This document shows positions 53,545 through 63,465 of a stretch of DNA of 64,000 bases, piece by piece. Made by a program: the position numbers and the translations under genes. How positions within the stretch are numbered: the stretch's first letter is position 1; each line of letters begins with the position of its first letter. This stretch comes from Tridacna crocea (taxonomy: Eukaryota > Mollusca > Bivalvia > Cardiida > Cardiidae): positions 55,248,192 to 55,312,191 of the forward strand of contig OX031061.1 of assembly GCA_943736015.1 (NCBI GenBank). Reading direction: 5' to 3'. The notes beneath the pieces are model-generated. The model ran no database searches. It was given only the letters and a program-made list of their open reading frames with translations, and had not been told where the DNA came from.

Positions 53545-53548
53545 ATTT

Positions 53549-54053
53549 CAAGATTCCCGCAATAGGTCTCCTATTGGATGCTAGTTATTTATAATCCCCC
53601 TTTACATCATATTTCTTAGAGCCAATGAAATATCGTTTTAAAGACCACTTACGAATACAATAATTCAACATAATTATGAAACAATAACCACAAACATACT
53701 TTGACATTCCATGGTCATTTGCTGGAATATAGCTTAAATCCTCTGATAATTGATTTTTCACACTGAAACTTTCTGTATATATTGTTATTCTGTGTTTTTT
53801 TTTCTTTGGTCATGAATCATTACAGATCATGCACACATCCACATAGGTATCCATGTATATCTTCTATTTTTATCAGAAAGGTCACCACCTTGTTCTATTT
53901 TTATCAAAGATGAAATGCTACCTGCGATTTGATTCGTGCAATTAGAGCTAGCTGCAACCAATGAAAATATGTATGGAGGGGGACTGTTGAAATCAAGCTT
54001 GATCTGCAAAGGATAGAGTAGTGTAGTGGATCGTCACCCTTGGCTTGTGAAAA
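53549..54053. other. No gene recognised
   Basis: Spacer between the LTR element and a MITE. Direct repetition of TTGTTCTATTTTTATCA/TCTTCTATTTTTATCAG near 53855-53910 only. Confidence 0.4.
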
Positions 54054-54268
54054 TGCTGTTTACCTCACTATCCAGACTTTAAATGGCCCTTAGGAAGAAG
54101 CCTTTTGAAATCATTATCAGAAAAGGAGAAAATGCTGATATATTTTCTCCTTCCTCACAATGTTTTTTATCCCTTCTAAGCCAAATCTTATCAATTGAGC
54201 TATATTTAATTTTTCATCTGCAGATGTTTTCAACCTGGACAAGTCTTAACATTTGTTGTTTGGTAAAC
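54054..54268 (+). mobile_element. Degraded TTAA-MITE copy
   Basis: TTACCTCACTATCCAGAC start, GAAGAAGCCTTTTGAAATC arm, collapsed hairpin (GCTGATATATTTTCTCC) and long arm ending TTGTTTGGTAAAC. Confidence 0.75.
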
Positions 54269-54331
54269 TGTTTATTAGAAGTACTTAAAAAGACTGTGTG
54301 TTGACATAATTATGAGCTATAATAGATGTGT

Positions 54332-54430
54332 TTAACCCTTTACCACACAATCACGAATTTTAACATCCCTGATGGAAGAAGCCTTTTGAAAACATTGAGG
54401 GAAAAGGAGAAAATGCTCGTAACCAATAAA
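54332..54430 (+). mobile_element. TTAA-MITE left half
   Basis: TTAA|CCCTTTACCACACAATCAC to GAGAAAATGCTCGTAACCA, where it breaks inside the hairpin. Confidence 0.8.
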
Positions 54431-54644
54431 GAAGAAATAAAGATTTGGTTTTTGTCACTTGCTCTACATGTACACAGAATAATGGAACAAGTAGGTGGAA
54501 GAAAAATCAGAGTTTGTCAGCCCAGTGGGCTAACTGGAATATTCTTGCCTATATAAGTTGTGAGTTGATCCAATGGACTGACAAACAATCACATCAATCT
54601 GATTGTTTTGTGCGTGTGTTAGATGTAGCTTTGTATACATTATT
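54431..54644. other. No feature recognised
   Basis: Open frames here are short and lack domain signal. Confidence 0.4.
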
Positions 54645-54788
54645 AGTTGTACGGTTAGGTGGCAGGGGACTTGGAAACTTGTTCACAGCTGTGGTTAATC
54701 ATGTCGTCCAGAGCCGAAGGCAAGGTGGCGACATGATTCACCACAGCTGTGAACAAGTTTCCAAGTCCCCTGCCACCTGACCGTACAA
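54645..54788. repeat. Near-perfect 145-bp hairpin
   Basis: Arms of ~60 bp: left begins TTGTACGGTTAGGTGGCAGG, right ends CCTGCCACCTGACCGTACAA. Loop of ~20 bp (CCAGAGCCGAAGGCAAGG). Three mismatches or so were seen in the stem. Confidence 0.88.
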
Positions 54789-55336
54789 CAAATTTATTAT
54801 ACTGCAAAGTTTTACCTTTTCAAAGCGCGTTATACGAAATTTTCCTGTTTTATAATTTCATGAATCGAGTATGCTGAGGAAATAGAAATTCCCTGCTGAG
54901 TGTCCCAATTCAATGAAAACTGACGTCACTGGAAACTGACGTCATTAAAACATGCAGTTTGGTGCATAAATGTCCAGTCTGGTGATGGATAGATGCGGCC
55001 TTTTTTGATGTTGTGTTGCACGTGTAGTGATGTTTACGGGGCACTCAAAAGGGAAACTGGCTTTACATGGTTTTTGACAGGGAATATGATATATGTTCCC
55101 GGCATCAGATCATGTGAAATTTCTTTGCAGTATAATAAGTTTATATATCTTAGCAATGCCATATAAAAAAGGTAGCTTAATGCATCTGCAAAAAGTTTCA
55201 ACTTGGGTCAGCCTGCAGTCAGCCAGCAGTCTTTTTGGTAACTGAAACATAGAGACAAAAAAAATAATAGAGATAATGTGATGCAAGACATTCACACAAA
55301 AAACCCACAAATGAAAATGTTGTATCAATGTATCAC
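54789..55336. other. No gene recognised
   Basis: ACTGACGTCACTGGAAACTGACGTCA at 54919-54944 holds two CRE-like TGACGTCA sites; nothing else identified. Confidence 0.4.
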
Positions 55337-55649
55337 AGCGGGGAATCACGTGACACAACAACAACAATGACCGATATTTGAAAAAATTCCCCGACTTCAG
55401 GTAAGATTTTTTAAATTTTTTAACCTGGATAATTTGTTTGTTCATCAATAACTTTTTTATCAGGTGTTGTTTAAAAAATATAACACATCAAGCAAATCCC
55501 TGGAGTCCTTCCACCTTCTCTGCTTCAAACCAAATTCCAATCGGTCATGTATTAAAGGAATTATTGAAGATTTTCTTACCTGAAGTCGGGGAATTTTTTC
55601 AAATATCGGTCATTGTTGTTGTTGTTGTGTCACGTGATTCCCTGCCGTG
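55337..55649. mobile_element. Large palindromic foldback element, copy 2, one arm deleted
   Basis: Right arm 55430-55649 matches the right arm of 22558-23018; the left arm is reduced to ~75 bp. Ends CACAGCGGGGAATCACGTGA and its inverse. ATGTAT flanks both ends, supporting a 6-bp target duplication. Confidence 0.85.
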
Positions 55650-55861
55650 ATGTATGTTGACAACAACATTTAATGCTCATAGCATGCATTTCTACATGCT
55701 ACCAATATGTTTGTCTGTTTCAATCGAGAAAGGGTTATTTATTTTTCCATTAGCATTCCTATATTGAATCATAGAACAAATTCATATAATTATACTTTTA
55801 CATTTCAGTTTTTCCATGCATATATTTCAGACACATGGAGTGCAAATAAATATTTTTATTG

Positions 55862-56030
55862 TTTAATTCTTTATCATTTGCACTATTCTGCATTTTGACG
55901 ACACTAAAGAAAAGGCCTTTTCCAACTGTAGGGGGAAAGGTAGAAAATGCAGACACTTTCCTTCTTCCCAGTTTTTATGTATTCCCCAGGAACTTCTTTT
56001 CAGTCATCTGCAAATGCTTTCAATATTCAC
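55862..56030 (+). mobile_element. Degraded TTAA-MITE copy
   Basis: TTTAATTCTTTATCATTTGC start, GACGACACTAAAGAAAAGG arm, eroded hairpin, CATCTGCAAATGCTTTCAAT long-arm word. Confidence 0.6.
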
Positions 56031-56458
56031 ATTCTCCTTTTGTGAGTTTTTATCTCCACTGGCCAAAGGCCAGGGGGGCTTATGTTATGGCCTGGTGTCC
56101 ATCATGCATGCGTGTGTTGACTTTTATTTCAAACATCTTCCCAGAAACTACCCATTCCAATTTGATGAAACTTCACAGAAATTATCCTTGTGTTGTCCTC
56201 TTAAGAATTTTTGAAAGCATTTGATTCCTTCAAAAACTCTGGTTGTCAGGGCAACAAAACTAAAAGAAATTCATATTTTCAAAAATCTTCTTCTCTGAAA
56301 ACACAAGGCCCAAGGCTACTAAATTTGGCATGTAGCTTTATCTAATAGACCTTTAACAAGTTTCTACATTTTATAGGCCTGAGGTCAAAATTGGGTCCAT
56401 TCCAGGAATTACAAGTTAAACAAGGGCTTCAATATGTAGTCACTATGATTTTAACCGT

Positions 56459-56520
56459 AATCAAGGGAAGTAAATCTTGTTATAAAGGATAAAGTTTGTT
56501 ACTATTTACCTCCCTTGATT
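56459..56520. repeat. Short hairpin
   Basis: AATCAAGGGAAGTAAAT is mirrored by ATTTACCTCCCTTGATT with one unpaired base. Loop about 28 bp. Confidence 0.7.
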
Positions 56521-56744
56521 ACTAGTATCACACCATTGATTCATGACCATTGCCTGATATAGAAGTTTTTTGATAGAAAATATACCGTTTTCAGGGAGAG
56601 TGATTAATTTTGATGTTAATAGTTATGCTCACATGAGTTGAATATTAGGTTCAAAGTAAGCTTTTTGTCATTAAGGTTTTTTTTTTTTCCAAGAACTTTA
56701 CCTTTCATGCCAATGAATAAACCTTCTCGTATTGCCTTAAAGTG

Positions 56745-56812
56745 TGTTCATTGTTTTCAAAAGCCCTCTTTTTCAGGTGATGAACATTTCAGATTGTGAG
56801 GTAAATGGATTA
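56745..56812 (-). mobile_element. TTAA-MITE short-arm fragment
   Basis: TTGTTTTCAAAAGCCCTCTTTTTC to GTGAGGTAAATGGATTAA. Only the short arm remains. Confidence 0.6.
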
Positions 56813-56860
56813 AGAAGCCAGTGGTGCGATACCTGGCCATCATGGCCCTCTTGTTAAGAC

Positions 56861-57214
56861 TTCTACCGTCGGGTTTTAAAATCACAGAAGAGTTTTGGAA
56901 AAGGCTTATATTGTATAGACATACATGTATTCAGGTGGATAGTGAAGAAAATGATCAGACTGAATGAAAAAAACACTATGTAATCTCAGTGACTCTGCAT
57001 CCAGTATTTCTGCTGTTTGTAAAGCTTTGATTTTGCAACCTTTTTTTGTTTAAATCGTTGTGACTTTTGTTTGTAAATAGATTTTTGTGGAGAAAATATT
57101 TTAATTCTCAAAAAGCTTCACAGTATTTACTCATCAATGACATGTAGATTTTATTTTCTTCTTGCATTATTTTATTTAACATAGATATTTTTTATGACTT
57201 GGACAACATTAATA
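56861..57214. other. No feature recognised
   Basis: AT-rich spacer. Confidence 0.4.
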
Positions 57215-57218
57215 CTAG

Positions 57219-57440
57219 TTCAACTCATTACATAACAACACAAACTTAGTAAAGACCAAATTAAAAGCACTTGCAGAAAACACATTAAGTAAATTCAGTA
57301 TGAGTGAAATGTCGGAGTACCTCTTGAAATGAGTAAAAATCATGACGGAAAAAGAAGAAATTTCTCCCTTTTTCCACAATGATTTCAGAAGCTCCATTAA
57401 TCAGTTCTTTTTAATCACAGGACTGTATGGTGATGGGTTT
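57219..57440 (-). mobile_element. Degraded TTAA-MITE copy
   Basis: CAACTCATTACATAACAAC start, AAAAGCACTTGCAGAAAAC arm, shortened stem GAAGAAATTTCTCCC and end GTATGGTGATGGGTTTA. Confidence 0.7.
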
Positions 57441-57614
57441 ACTCTGTTCCACACAATCCAGAGTTATAATGACCCAAGAGAAGTAGGGTTTCAAAAACTG
57501 AGAAAGGAAGAAATTGCTGACAACCAGTATTTCTTCTTTTCCCACTGTTTTCTACACCTTCACGGACAAATTTAATTTCTTGAGCAACATTTAACTTGTC
57601 CTCTGCAGGTGTTT
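57437..57614 (+). mobile_element. Degraded TTAA-MITE copy, interrupted by the next
   Basis: TTTACTCTGTTCCACACAATCC, hairpin GAAATTGCTGACAACCAGTATTTC, long arm to CTGCAGGTGTTTT where TTAA starts the next copy; the arm may resume at 57841-57885 (AAATTGGACTAGTTTAAAAT). Confidence 0.7.
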
Positions 57615-57844
57615 TTAACTCATTACCAAACGACAATATTATAGACTTGTCCAAATCAAAAGCAATTGCAGATGACAAAATAAAAGTGACCGAAAGTTTG
57701 AAATTTGTTTTGTGAAGGGTAGAAAACATTGTGGGGAAAAGAAGAAAATGCTGGTTTCTGGCATTTTCTCCTTTTCCTACAATGTTTTCTAAAGGCTTCT
57801 TTCTCAGGGTTGTCAAAATTAGGGATTGTGTGGCAATGGGTCAA
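57615..57844 (-). mobile_element. TTAA-MITE copy (A), possibly nested
   Basis: TTAA|CTCATTACCAAACGAC to GGCAATGGGTCAA. Centre GCTGGTTTCTGGC imperfect. It may split the copy that starts at 57437. Confidence 0.88.
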
Positions 57845-58023
57845 ATTGGACTAGTTTAAAATTTTGTCATATTGAAAGGGTTTACATGACAAATATTGCA
57901 ATATTCAATGTTAGTTTATTATTGTGACTGTCACAAAATCTGAAATTAAAATTACTGTAAGAATACTATAATAAGTTAGTTGTTCTTTTTCCCAGGCATA
58001 TAACAAGAGCTTCGCAAAGTGGC

Positions 58024-59272
58024 GCATATACGCCCGAAGGGGCTTGTCAGTGAAATGAGTTGAAATGATGAAAGGGCCATGAATGAAGAGTAGTTAATCT
58101 CCATTAATATGTGAAAAATATTAAAGGGCAATAGCTAAAAAAAGAAGGGTGGCACAGTTACAAATTTTGTGAATTGCTGTTCTCCACAAGGTGTTCTATC
58201 AGTCTTGAAAGGTTCAAGATCATAGCTTTTATATTTTAGAAATGATGGCCTAGACGAAAATTCTCAGAGAAAACTAACAAAGGGCAATAACTAAAAAAGA
58301 GGGATGGCAGAGTTATGGTTCTTGTGCAGTGCACTTCTTCATATTGTGTTCTATTAGTCTTTGAACTTTCAAGATAATAGGTTTTAAAGTTTGGGAGTTA
58401 TGGCCTGGACAAAAATTCCAACTGAAAATTAACAAAGGGCAATAACTAAAAAAATAAAGGTTGCAGAGTTATGGTTCATGTGCACTGCATTTCTCCATTA
58501 TGGGTTCTATCAGTGTATGAAGTTGCAAGTTATTAGCTTTTATAGTTTGGAAGTTATTGCCTGGACAAAAATTCAAACTGAAAATTAATAAAGGGCAATA
58601 ACTCAAAAAATAAAAGTGGCACAGTTATGGTTCATATGCCAAGCAATTCTCCACAATGTGTTTTATCAGTGTATGAAGTTCCAAGTTAATAGCTTTTCTA
58701 GTTTAGAAGTTATGGCCTGTACGAAAAATTCAAACTGAAAATTAACAAAGGGCTGTAACTAAAAAACTAACGGTGGCAGAGTTATGGTTCATGTGCACTG
58801 CACTTCTCAATAATGTGTTCTATCAGTGTATGAAGTTGCAAGTTATTAGCTTTTATGGTTTGGAAGTTATGGCCTGGACAAAAATTCAAACTGAAAATTA
58901 ACAAAGGGCAATAACTCAAAAAAAAAAGTGGCAGAGTTATGTTTCATGTGCACTGCACTTCTCCATAATGTGTTCTATCAGTGTATGTAGTTTCAATATG
59001 ATACCTTTTATGGTATGGAAGTTATGGCCTGAATAAAAATTCAAAGTGAAAAGTTGGTTATTTCAGAAATCAAGGGCAGATAATTTTGGAACGCAAACAG
59101 CGATCAAAATTCTAAGACCCAGGTGCACAACTAGACATCATGGAGATTCATTGTGGCAAGTTTCAAATAATTCCGATGAAAACTGTAGGAGGAGTTGCAC
59201 ACACAAGAAATTGCTAACTGACGGACGGACGACCGGGGTATAACATAATACAACCCTTCGGGCATATAAAAA
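58024..59272. repeat. Tandem-core element with CCCGAAGGG-type inverted ends
   Basis: Start CATATACGCCCGAAGGGG; end CAACCCTTCGGGCATATA. The core has about six ~156-bp units each with AAAGGGCAATAACT, GCAGAGTTATGG and GAAGTTATGGCCTG (near 58121, 58278, 58434, 58590, 58747, 58903). The tail carries CTGACGGACGGACGACCGGG. No protein. Confidence 0.85.
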
Positions 59273-59387
59273 GTGTATGTGAAGTGTTTCGTTCATTTTT
59301 TCTATTTAATTATAAACTCAGACATTCTTTTTGATAATTGGCCAAGACTTTTAGTTGTCTGATGTCTGAGCCATTGCATTGGCCCAA

Positions 59388-59841
59388 TTAACCCATTACA
59401 AAACAATCTATGGTTTTAATGACCGTATGAAAGAAGGCCTTAGAAAACATTGTGGAAAAAGGAGAAAATGCTGGTAACCATTATTTTCTCCTTTTTCCAC
59501 AATGTTTTCTACCCTTTTAACTCTTTACCACACAATCCTGACTTTTAGAGACCTCGAAAAAGAAGCCTTTTGAAAACATTGTAGGAGAAGGAGAAAATGC
59601 TGGTAACCAGCATTTTCTCCTTTTCCTACAATGTTTTCTGCCCTTCCCAAAACAAATTACAATTTTTGAGCCATATTTATTTTGTTGTCTGCATGTGCTT
59701 TCAATTTGGACAAGTCTAAAACTTTGTTGTTTGGTAAAGAGTTGAAGACAGAAATTATCTTTTGAGTTACATTTGTATTACTGGCTACAAGTCCTTTGAA
59801 TTTGGTCTGGTTCAAGATATTGTTGTGTGGTAAAGGGTTAA
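59388..59841 (+). mobile_element. TTAA-MITE copy (A), host of a nested copy
   Basis: TTAA|CCCATTACAAAAC to GGTAAAGGG|TTAA. Split at 59517-59745; rejoined halves make a normal-length element. Stem GTGGAAAAAGG/CCTTTTTCCAC is symmetric. Confidence 0.9.
59517..59745 (+). mobile_element. TTAA-MITE copy (A), nested inside another copy
   Basis: TTAA|CTCTTTACCACAC to GGTAAAGAG|TTGA, full length. Stem change GTAGG/CCTAC is symmetric. Confidence 0.92.
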
Positions 59842-60008
59842 AAAAAAGTCCATTCCTTATAATGTTGTGTCAGGCAATTGCATTTGAAATGATACTGATG
59901 TACTTTAACCCTATAGTGCCTATACTACTACATTCCAAGTTTTTATGACCCTGAAGAATAAAGCCTTTGAAAACTAAGGAGAAACTGACAGTAACCTTGC
60001 TTACAATA
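59842..60008. other. Spacer with a possible MITE trace
   Basis: ATGACCCTGAAGAATAAAGCC near 59945 recalls a MITE short arm; no hairpin follows. Confidence 0.4.
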
Positions 60009-60542
60009 TGAGGGGCGTTCAGTAAGTAATGCGCCTTACCCTTTTCCAGTTGTCTGATCTAGCTGATATTTTGCATGTGTAATGACTTACATCTCTATGA
60101 GTTGTGTGGCAAATTACAGCCCCGAACCAATTGTGCTTTCTGATTTACAGGTGTTTGAAGTGAGTCAGGTGTGAAATGGGAGCCTGTTGAGAGTCGCACA
60201 CCACAGGAGACTTTTGATGAAATTAAAGTTACTTATGGTGATAATGCCCCATCATATGACCTTGTAAAATGCTGGCATCGTCAATTCAAACATGGCTGGA
60301 AGTCTGTGCTAGAATTTAAATGACCATTGGGTTACAAGAAGTAATTTTTTATCATTTTTCTATCAGATTTCAGTCACACACCTGACTCAGTTCAAACACC
60401 TGCAAATCGGAAACCACAAGTAGTTCAGACCTGTAATTTGCCACATAACCCATAGAGATATAAATCATTGCACATGCAAAAATTTCAGCTAGATCAGACA
60501 AATGGAAGTGGGTCAGGGGCATTACTTATTGAACGCCCCTTG
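60009..60542 (+). mobile_element. mariner-derived element with long inverted ends and transposase remnant
   Basis: Flanked by TA (60007-60008 and 60543-60544). The ends AGGGGCGTTCAGTAAGTAAT and ATTACTTATTGAACGCCCCT open inverted arms of ~170 bp. Between them, about 60205-60323, a + strand frame reads QETFDEIKVTYGDNAPS, then W..QFKHGWKS, the helix-turn-helix pattern of mariner transposases, ending at TGA 60321-60323. The rest of the transposase is missing. Confidence 0.85.
60205..60323 (+). pseudogene. mariner transposase N-terminal fragment
   Basis: About 39 codons of the paired-like DNA-binding region (VTYGDNAPSYDLVKCWHRQF) in one frame to a stop. No catalytic D,D region remains. Confidence 0.75.
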
Positions 60543-60874
60543 TATCTTTATGCAGTTAAAATTTTTGCACAGTTAAACTGAATCTGTTTTTTGCACAGTT
60601 AATAAAGTTACTGACAGGAAACAAACATTACCCAAAATATTCAATTTTTATCAAGAATTTCTTTAGGCCCGACCTTTGAACTTGTGGCATATTCTAACCT
60701 TATGACACATTGTCAGAATGTGGTTGACATTTCTGTGCAGTTATGCTGAAATTCCTTCATAGTTAAAAAAGTCACATACCTGATGAAAACATAACCCCGC
60801 AAAGGTTCCCTTTTTAAACTTATTTGTTCCTGATGATACTATGTTTGTTTGAATTGAGTTCAATGCCCTTTTAA
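60543..60874. other. No feature recognised
   Basis: AT-rich spacer; GCACAGTTAA occurs twice near 60568-60602. Confidence 0.4.
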
Positions 60875-61103
60875 TTAACCCTTTCCCAAACAATCCCTGG
60901 TTTTTACGGGTCTGGAATAGTAGCCTTTTGAAAACATTGTGGGAAAAGGAGAAAATGCTGGTAACCAGCATTTTCTCCTTTTCCCACAATGTTTTCTACC
61001 CTATCATAGTCAGAAATCATCTTTTCAGCAAGAGTTGAATTGTCGTCTGCAAATTCTTTCAATTTGGGCTAGTCCAAGAGTTTGTCATTTGGGAAAGGGT
61101 TAA
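60875..61103 (+). mobile_element. TTAA-MITE copy (A core, CCCAAAC-type ends)
   Basis: TTAA|CCCTTTCCCAAACAATCC to GGGAAAGGG|TTAA. Essentially perfect hairpin with GCTGGTAACCAGC. Confidence 0.95.
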
Positions 61104-61547
61104 CTGCATTGGGTATAGGTGGAAAATTTTGTGACATGGAAATTTTTGTGAATTTGAAAAATTCGCAATCTTTTCTGTTTGTGTATTTTACGTAAGTATA
61201 CTAACAAATAACGATTGTCTTGAATTTGCAACTACATGTATTAGCATTCGTAAAATGTCTGCTATTGGTCATTCTACCCTATCATTGATCAATACCATTA
61301 TCTTAGCTAGGATAACTGGGTTTACCTTTGATGCTGCATGCGAAAGTAAATTATGTGAAATACTCCCATAAGATGAGGAAAGTAATAAGAGACAAAATTA
61401 ATCAAAGTTGTTATACTTTAATGTAATTATCACTTGTTACAAATAACTTAAAATTGGACGGAAGACAGTACAAAAATATTAATACATGAAAAAGATAGAA
61501 AGTAACAATTTATATGACATACAGTTACACAAGACCAAAAGAAAAAC
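61104..61547. other. No feature recognised
   Basis: No gene or repeat identified. Confidence 0.4.
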
Positions 61548-61775
61548 TTAACCTGTTACCACACAGCAAAATTTTAGACCTATCCAAATTCAAAGCATTT
61601 GCAGACGGCAATTTCAAAGTGACTCAAATGCTGTAATTTCTTTAGATAGGGTAGAAAACATTGTGGGAAAAAGAGAAAATGCTGGTTACCAGCATTTTCT
61701 CCTTTTCCCACAATGTTTTGTAAAGGCTTCTTTCTCGGGGGCGTAAAAAGTAGGGATTGTGTGGTAATGGGTTAA
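61548..61775 (-). mobile_element. TTAA-MITE copy (A)
   Basis: TTAA|CCTGTTACCACAC to GGTAATGGG|TTAA. Centre GCTGGTTACCAGC. Confidence 0.92.
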
Positions 61776-61824
61776 CCAAGTTTAGTTTGTACCGAAACTG
61801 CATCAGGTTGTATTATCTCAGTCC

Positions 61825-62046
61825 TTAATTCTTTACCAAACAACAAAATATTAGACTATTCCAAATCAGAAGCATTTGCAGACGACAAAATAAATGCGAC
61901 TCTAAAAGTTGATATGGGATGGGTATAAAACGTGGGAAAAAGGAGAAAATGCTGGTGACCAGCATTTTCTCCTTTTCCCCCAATGTTTTCAAAAGACTTC
62001 TTATTCAGGGTCCTGAAAACGAGATATTTGTTCAGAAAAGGGTGAA
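61825..62046 (-). mobile_element. TTAA-MITE copy (A)
   Basis: TTAA|TTCTTTACCAAAC to CAGAAAAGGGTGAA. Centre GCTGGTGACCAGC. It abuts the next copy. Confidence 0.88.
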
Positions 62047-62271
62047 ACTCTTTATCACACAATCCCTACTTTTAATGACCCTGAGAAAAAAAGTCTTTGA
62101 AAACAATATAGGAAAAGGAGAAAATGTCCCACAATGTATTCTCCTTTTCCTACAATGTTTTCTACCCTTCCCCGCATAAATTTCAATTTTATTGGTCACA
62201 TAAATTTTGTTGTCTGCAAATGCTTTCAATTTGAAGAAGTCTAAATTTTTGTCGTTTGGTAAAAGAGTTAA
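62043..62271 (+). mobile_element. TTAA-MITE copy (A), altered hairpin tip
   Basis: TGAAACTCTTTATCACACAATCCC start and GGTAAAAGAG|TTAA end. The tip reads GTCCCACAATGT instead of the usual core. Confidence 0.88.
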
Positions 62272-62496
62272 ACTCTTCCTCAAATGACTAATTTTTAGAC
62301 TGGTCCAAATTAAAAGTATTTGCAGGCAAAAAATAAATGTGACTCAAGAATTGAAATTTGTTCTTGGAAGGTAGGAAAAAATTGTGGGAAAAGGAGAAAA
62401 TGCTGGTTACAAGCATTTTCTCCTTTTTCCACAATGTTTTAAAAAGGCTTCTTTAACAGAGTCATGAAAACCTGGGATTGTTTGGTAAAGAGTTAA
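62268..62496 (-). mobile_element. TTAA-MITE copy (A), sharing TTAA with the previous one
   Basis: TTAA|ACTCTTCCTCAAATGAC to GGTAAAGAG|TTAA. Centre GCTGGTTACAAGC. Confidence 0.9.
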
Positions 62497-62722
62497 ATAA
62501 ATAACACATGTATATCAAAATTTACATTAACAACTCTGAACTTACTGGTGAAAGATCATTTATTTACTATTATGACAAGTTTTCTTTTTCACAAAAAAAT
62601 CAGAGAAACTCAGATTCAACTTGTAGAGTATAAAAAACTGATCGATGAAATTATCTCCAGCTGGTCGAAGGAGCCCAAATAATGTAGTGTCAAAGTTGTT
62701 AGGCATGAAAAATAAAAATGTC
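62497..62722. other. No feature recognised
   Basis: Short AT-rich spacer. Confidence 0.4.
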
Positions 62723-62951
62723 TTAAAGCTGTACCAGACAATCCTTGCTTTTTACAACCCTGAGAAAGAAGCCTTTTGAAAACATTTTGGGAAAAGGAGA
62801 AAATGCTGGTAACCAGCGTTTTCTCCTTTTCCCGAAATGTTTTCTAACGTTCTGGAAACAAATTTCGATTTTTGAGTCACATTAATTTTGTCATCTGCAA
62901 GTGCTTTCAATTTGGATTGGTCTAAAATTTTGCCCTGTAGTCATAGGTTAA
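62723..62951 (+). mobile_element. TTAA-MITE copy (A)
   Basis: TTAA|AGCTGTACCAGACAATCC to GTCATAGG|TTAA. Centre GCTGGTAACCAGC. Confidence 0.9.
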
Positions 62952-63175
62952 CTCTTTACCACACAATCCCGACTTTTTACGACCCTGAGAAAAAAGCCTT
63001 CTGAAACACTGAGGGAAAAGAAGAAAATGCTGGTAACCAGCATTTTCTCCTTTTCCCACAATGTTTTCTTCCCTTCCAAAAACAAATTTCAAATTTTCAG
63101 TCACTTTTATTTTGTCATCTGCAAATGCTTTGAATTTGGATCAGTCTAAACTTTTGTCGTTTGGTAAAGAGTTAA
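62948..63175 (+). mobile_element. TTAA-MITE copy (A), sharing TTAA with the previous one
   Basis: TTAA|CTCTTTACCACAC to GGTAAAGAG|TTAA. Centre GCTGGTAACCAGC. Confidence 0.93.
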
Positions 63176-63254
63176 CTGGAAACTGAAGATCCAATATCAG
63201 ACTTATCTACACTGTCTGTAAGAAGGCCTCCAGTCACCCTATACAGCCTTAGGA

Positions 63255-63429
63255 TTAACTCATTACCAAACGATAATATTTTAGGCTTGTCCAAATCTAA
63301 AGCATTTGCAGATGACAAAATAAAAGTGACTGAAAATTTGAAATTTGTTTTGTGAAGAGTAGAAAACGTTGTGGGAAAAGGAGAAAATGCTGGTGATCAG
63401 AAAGTAGGGATTGTGTGGTAATGGCTTAA
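63255..63429 (-). mobile_element. TTAA-MITE copy (A) with return stem deleted
   Basis: TTAA|CTCATTACCAAACG, long arm, first stem to GCTGGTGATCAG, then directly AAAGTAGGGATTGTGTGGTA and GGC|TTAA. Confidence 0.88.
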
Positions 63430-63465
63430 AAGTATAGTAGCATCCAATTGTATATGAAGCAGGCA

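Larger units (their letters stand above)
50196..53548 (-). mobile_element. LTR retroelement, decayed, with internal Tigger-type transposase
   Basis: Two direct repeats (50200-50529, 53156-53544) bound the element and ATTT flanks both sides (50196-50199, 53545-53548), a 4-bp target duplication. The full LTR runs TGTAACA...TGTTACA. The gag-like frame reads on the minus strand, so 53156-53544 is the 5' LTR. TGGCACCGAGACC, ten bases inside it on the minus strand, is a plausible tRNA primer site. No reverse transcriptase, integrase or protease is found. Confidence 0.85.
56040..56860. repeat. Interspersed element related to the 31.8/39.7-kb family
   Basis: The head has GGCCTGGTGTCCATCATGC and CTCTGGTTGTCAGGGCAAC. 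The tail has CTGGCCATCATGGCCCTCTTGTT, the same hairpin end as 39725-41290. No tandem core. Contains the hairpin 56459-56520 and a MITE end at 56745-56812. Confidence 0.65.
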
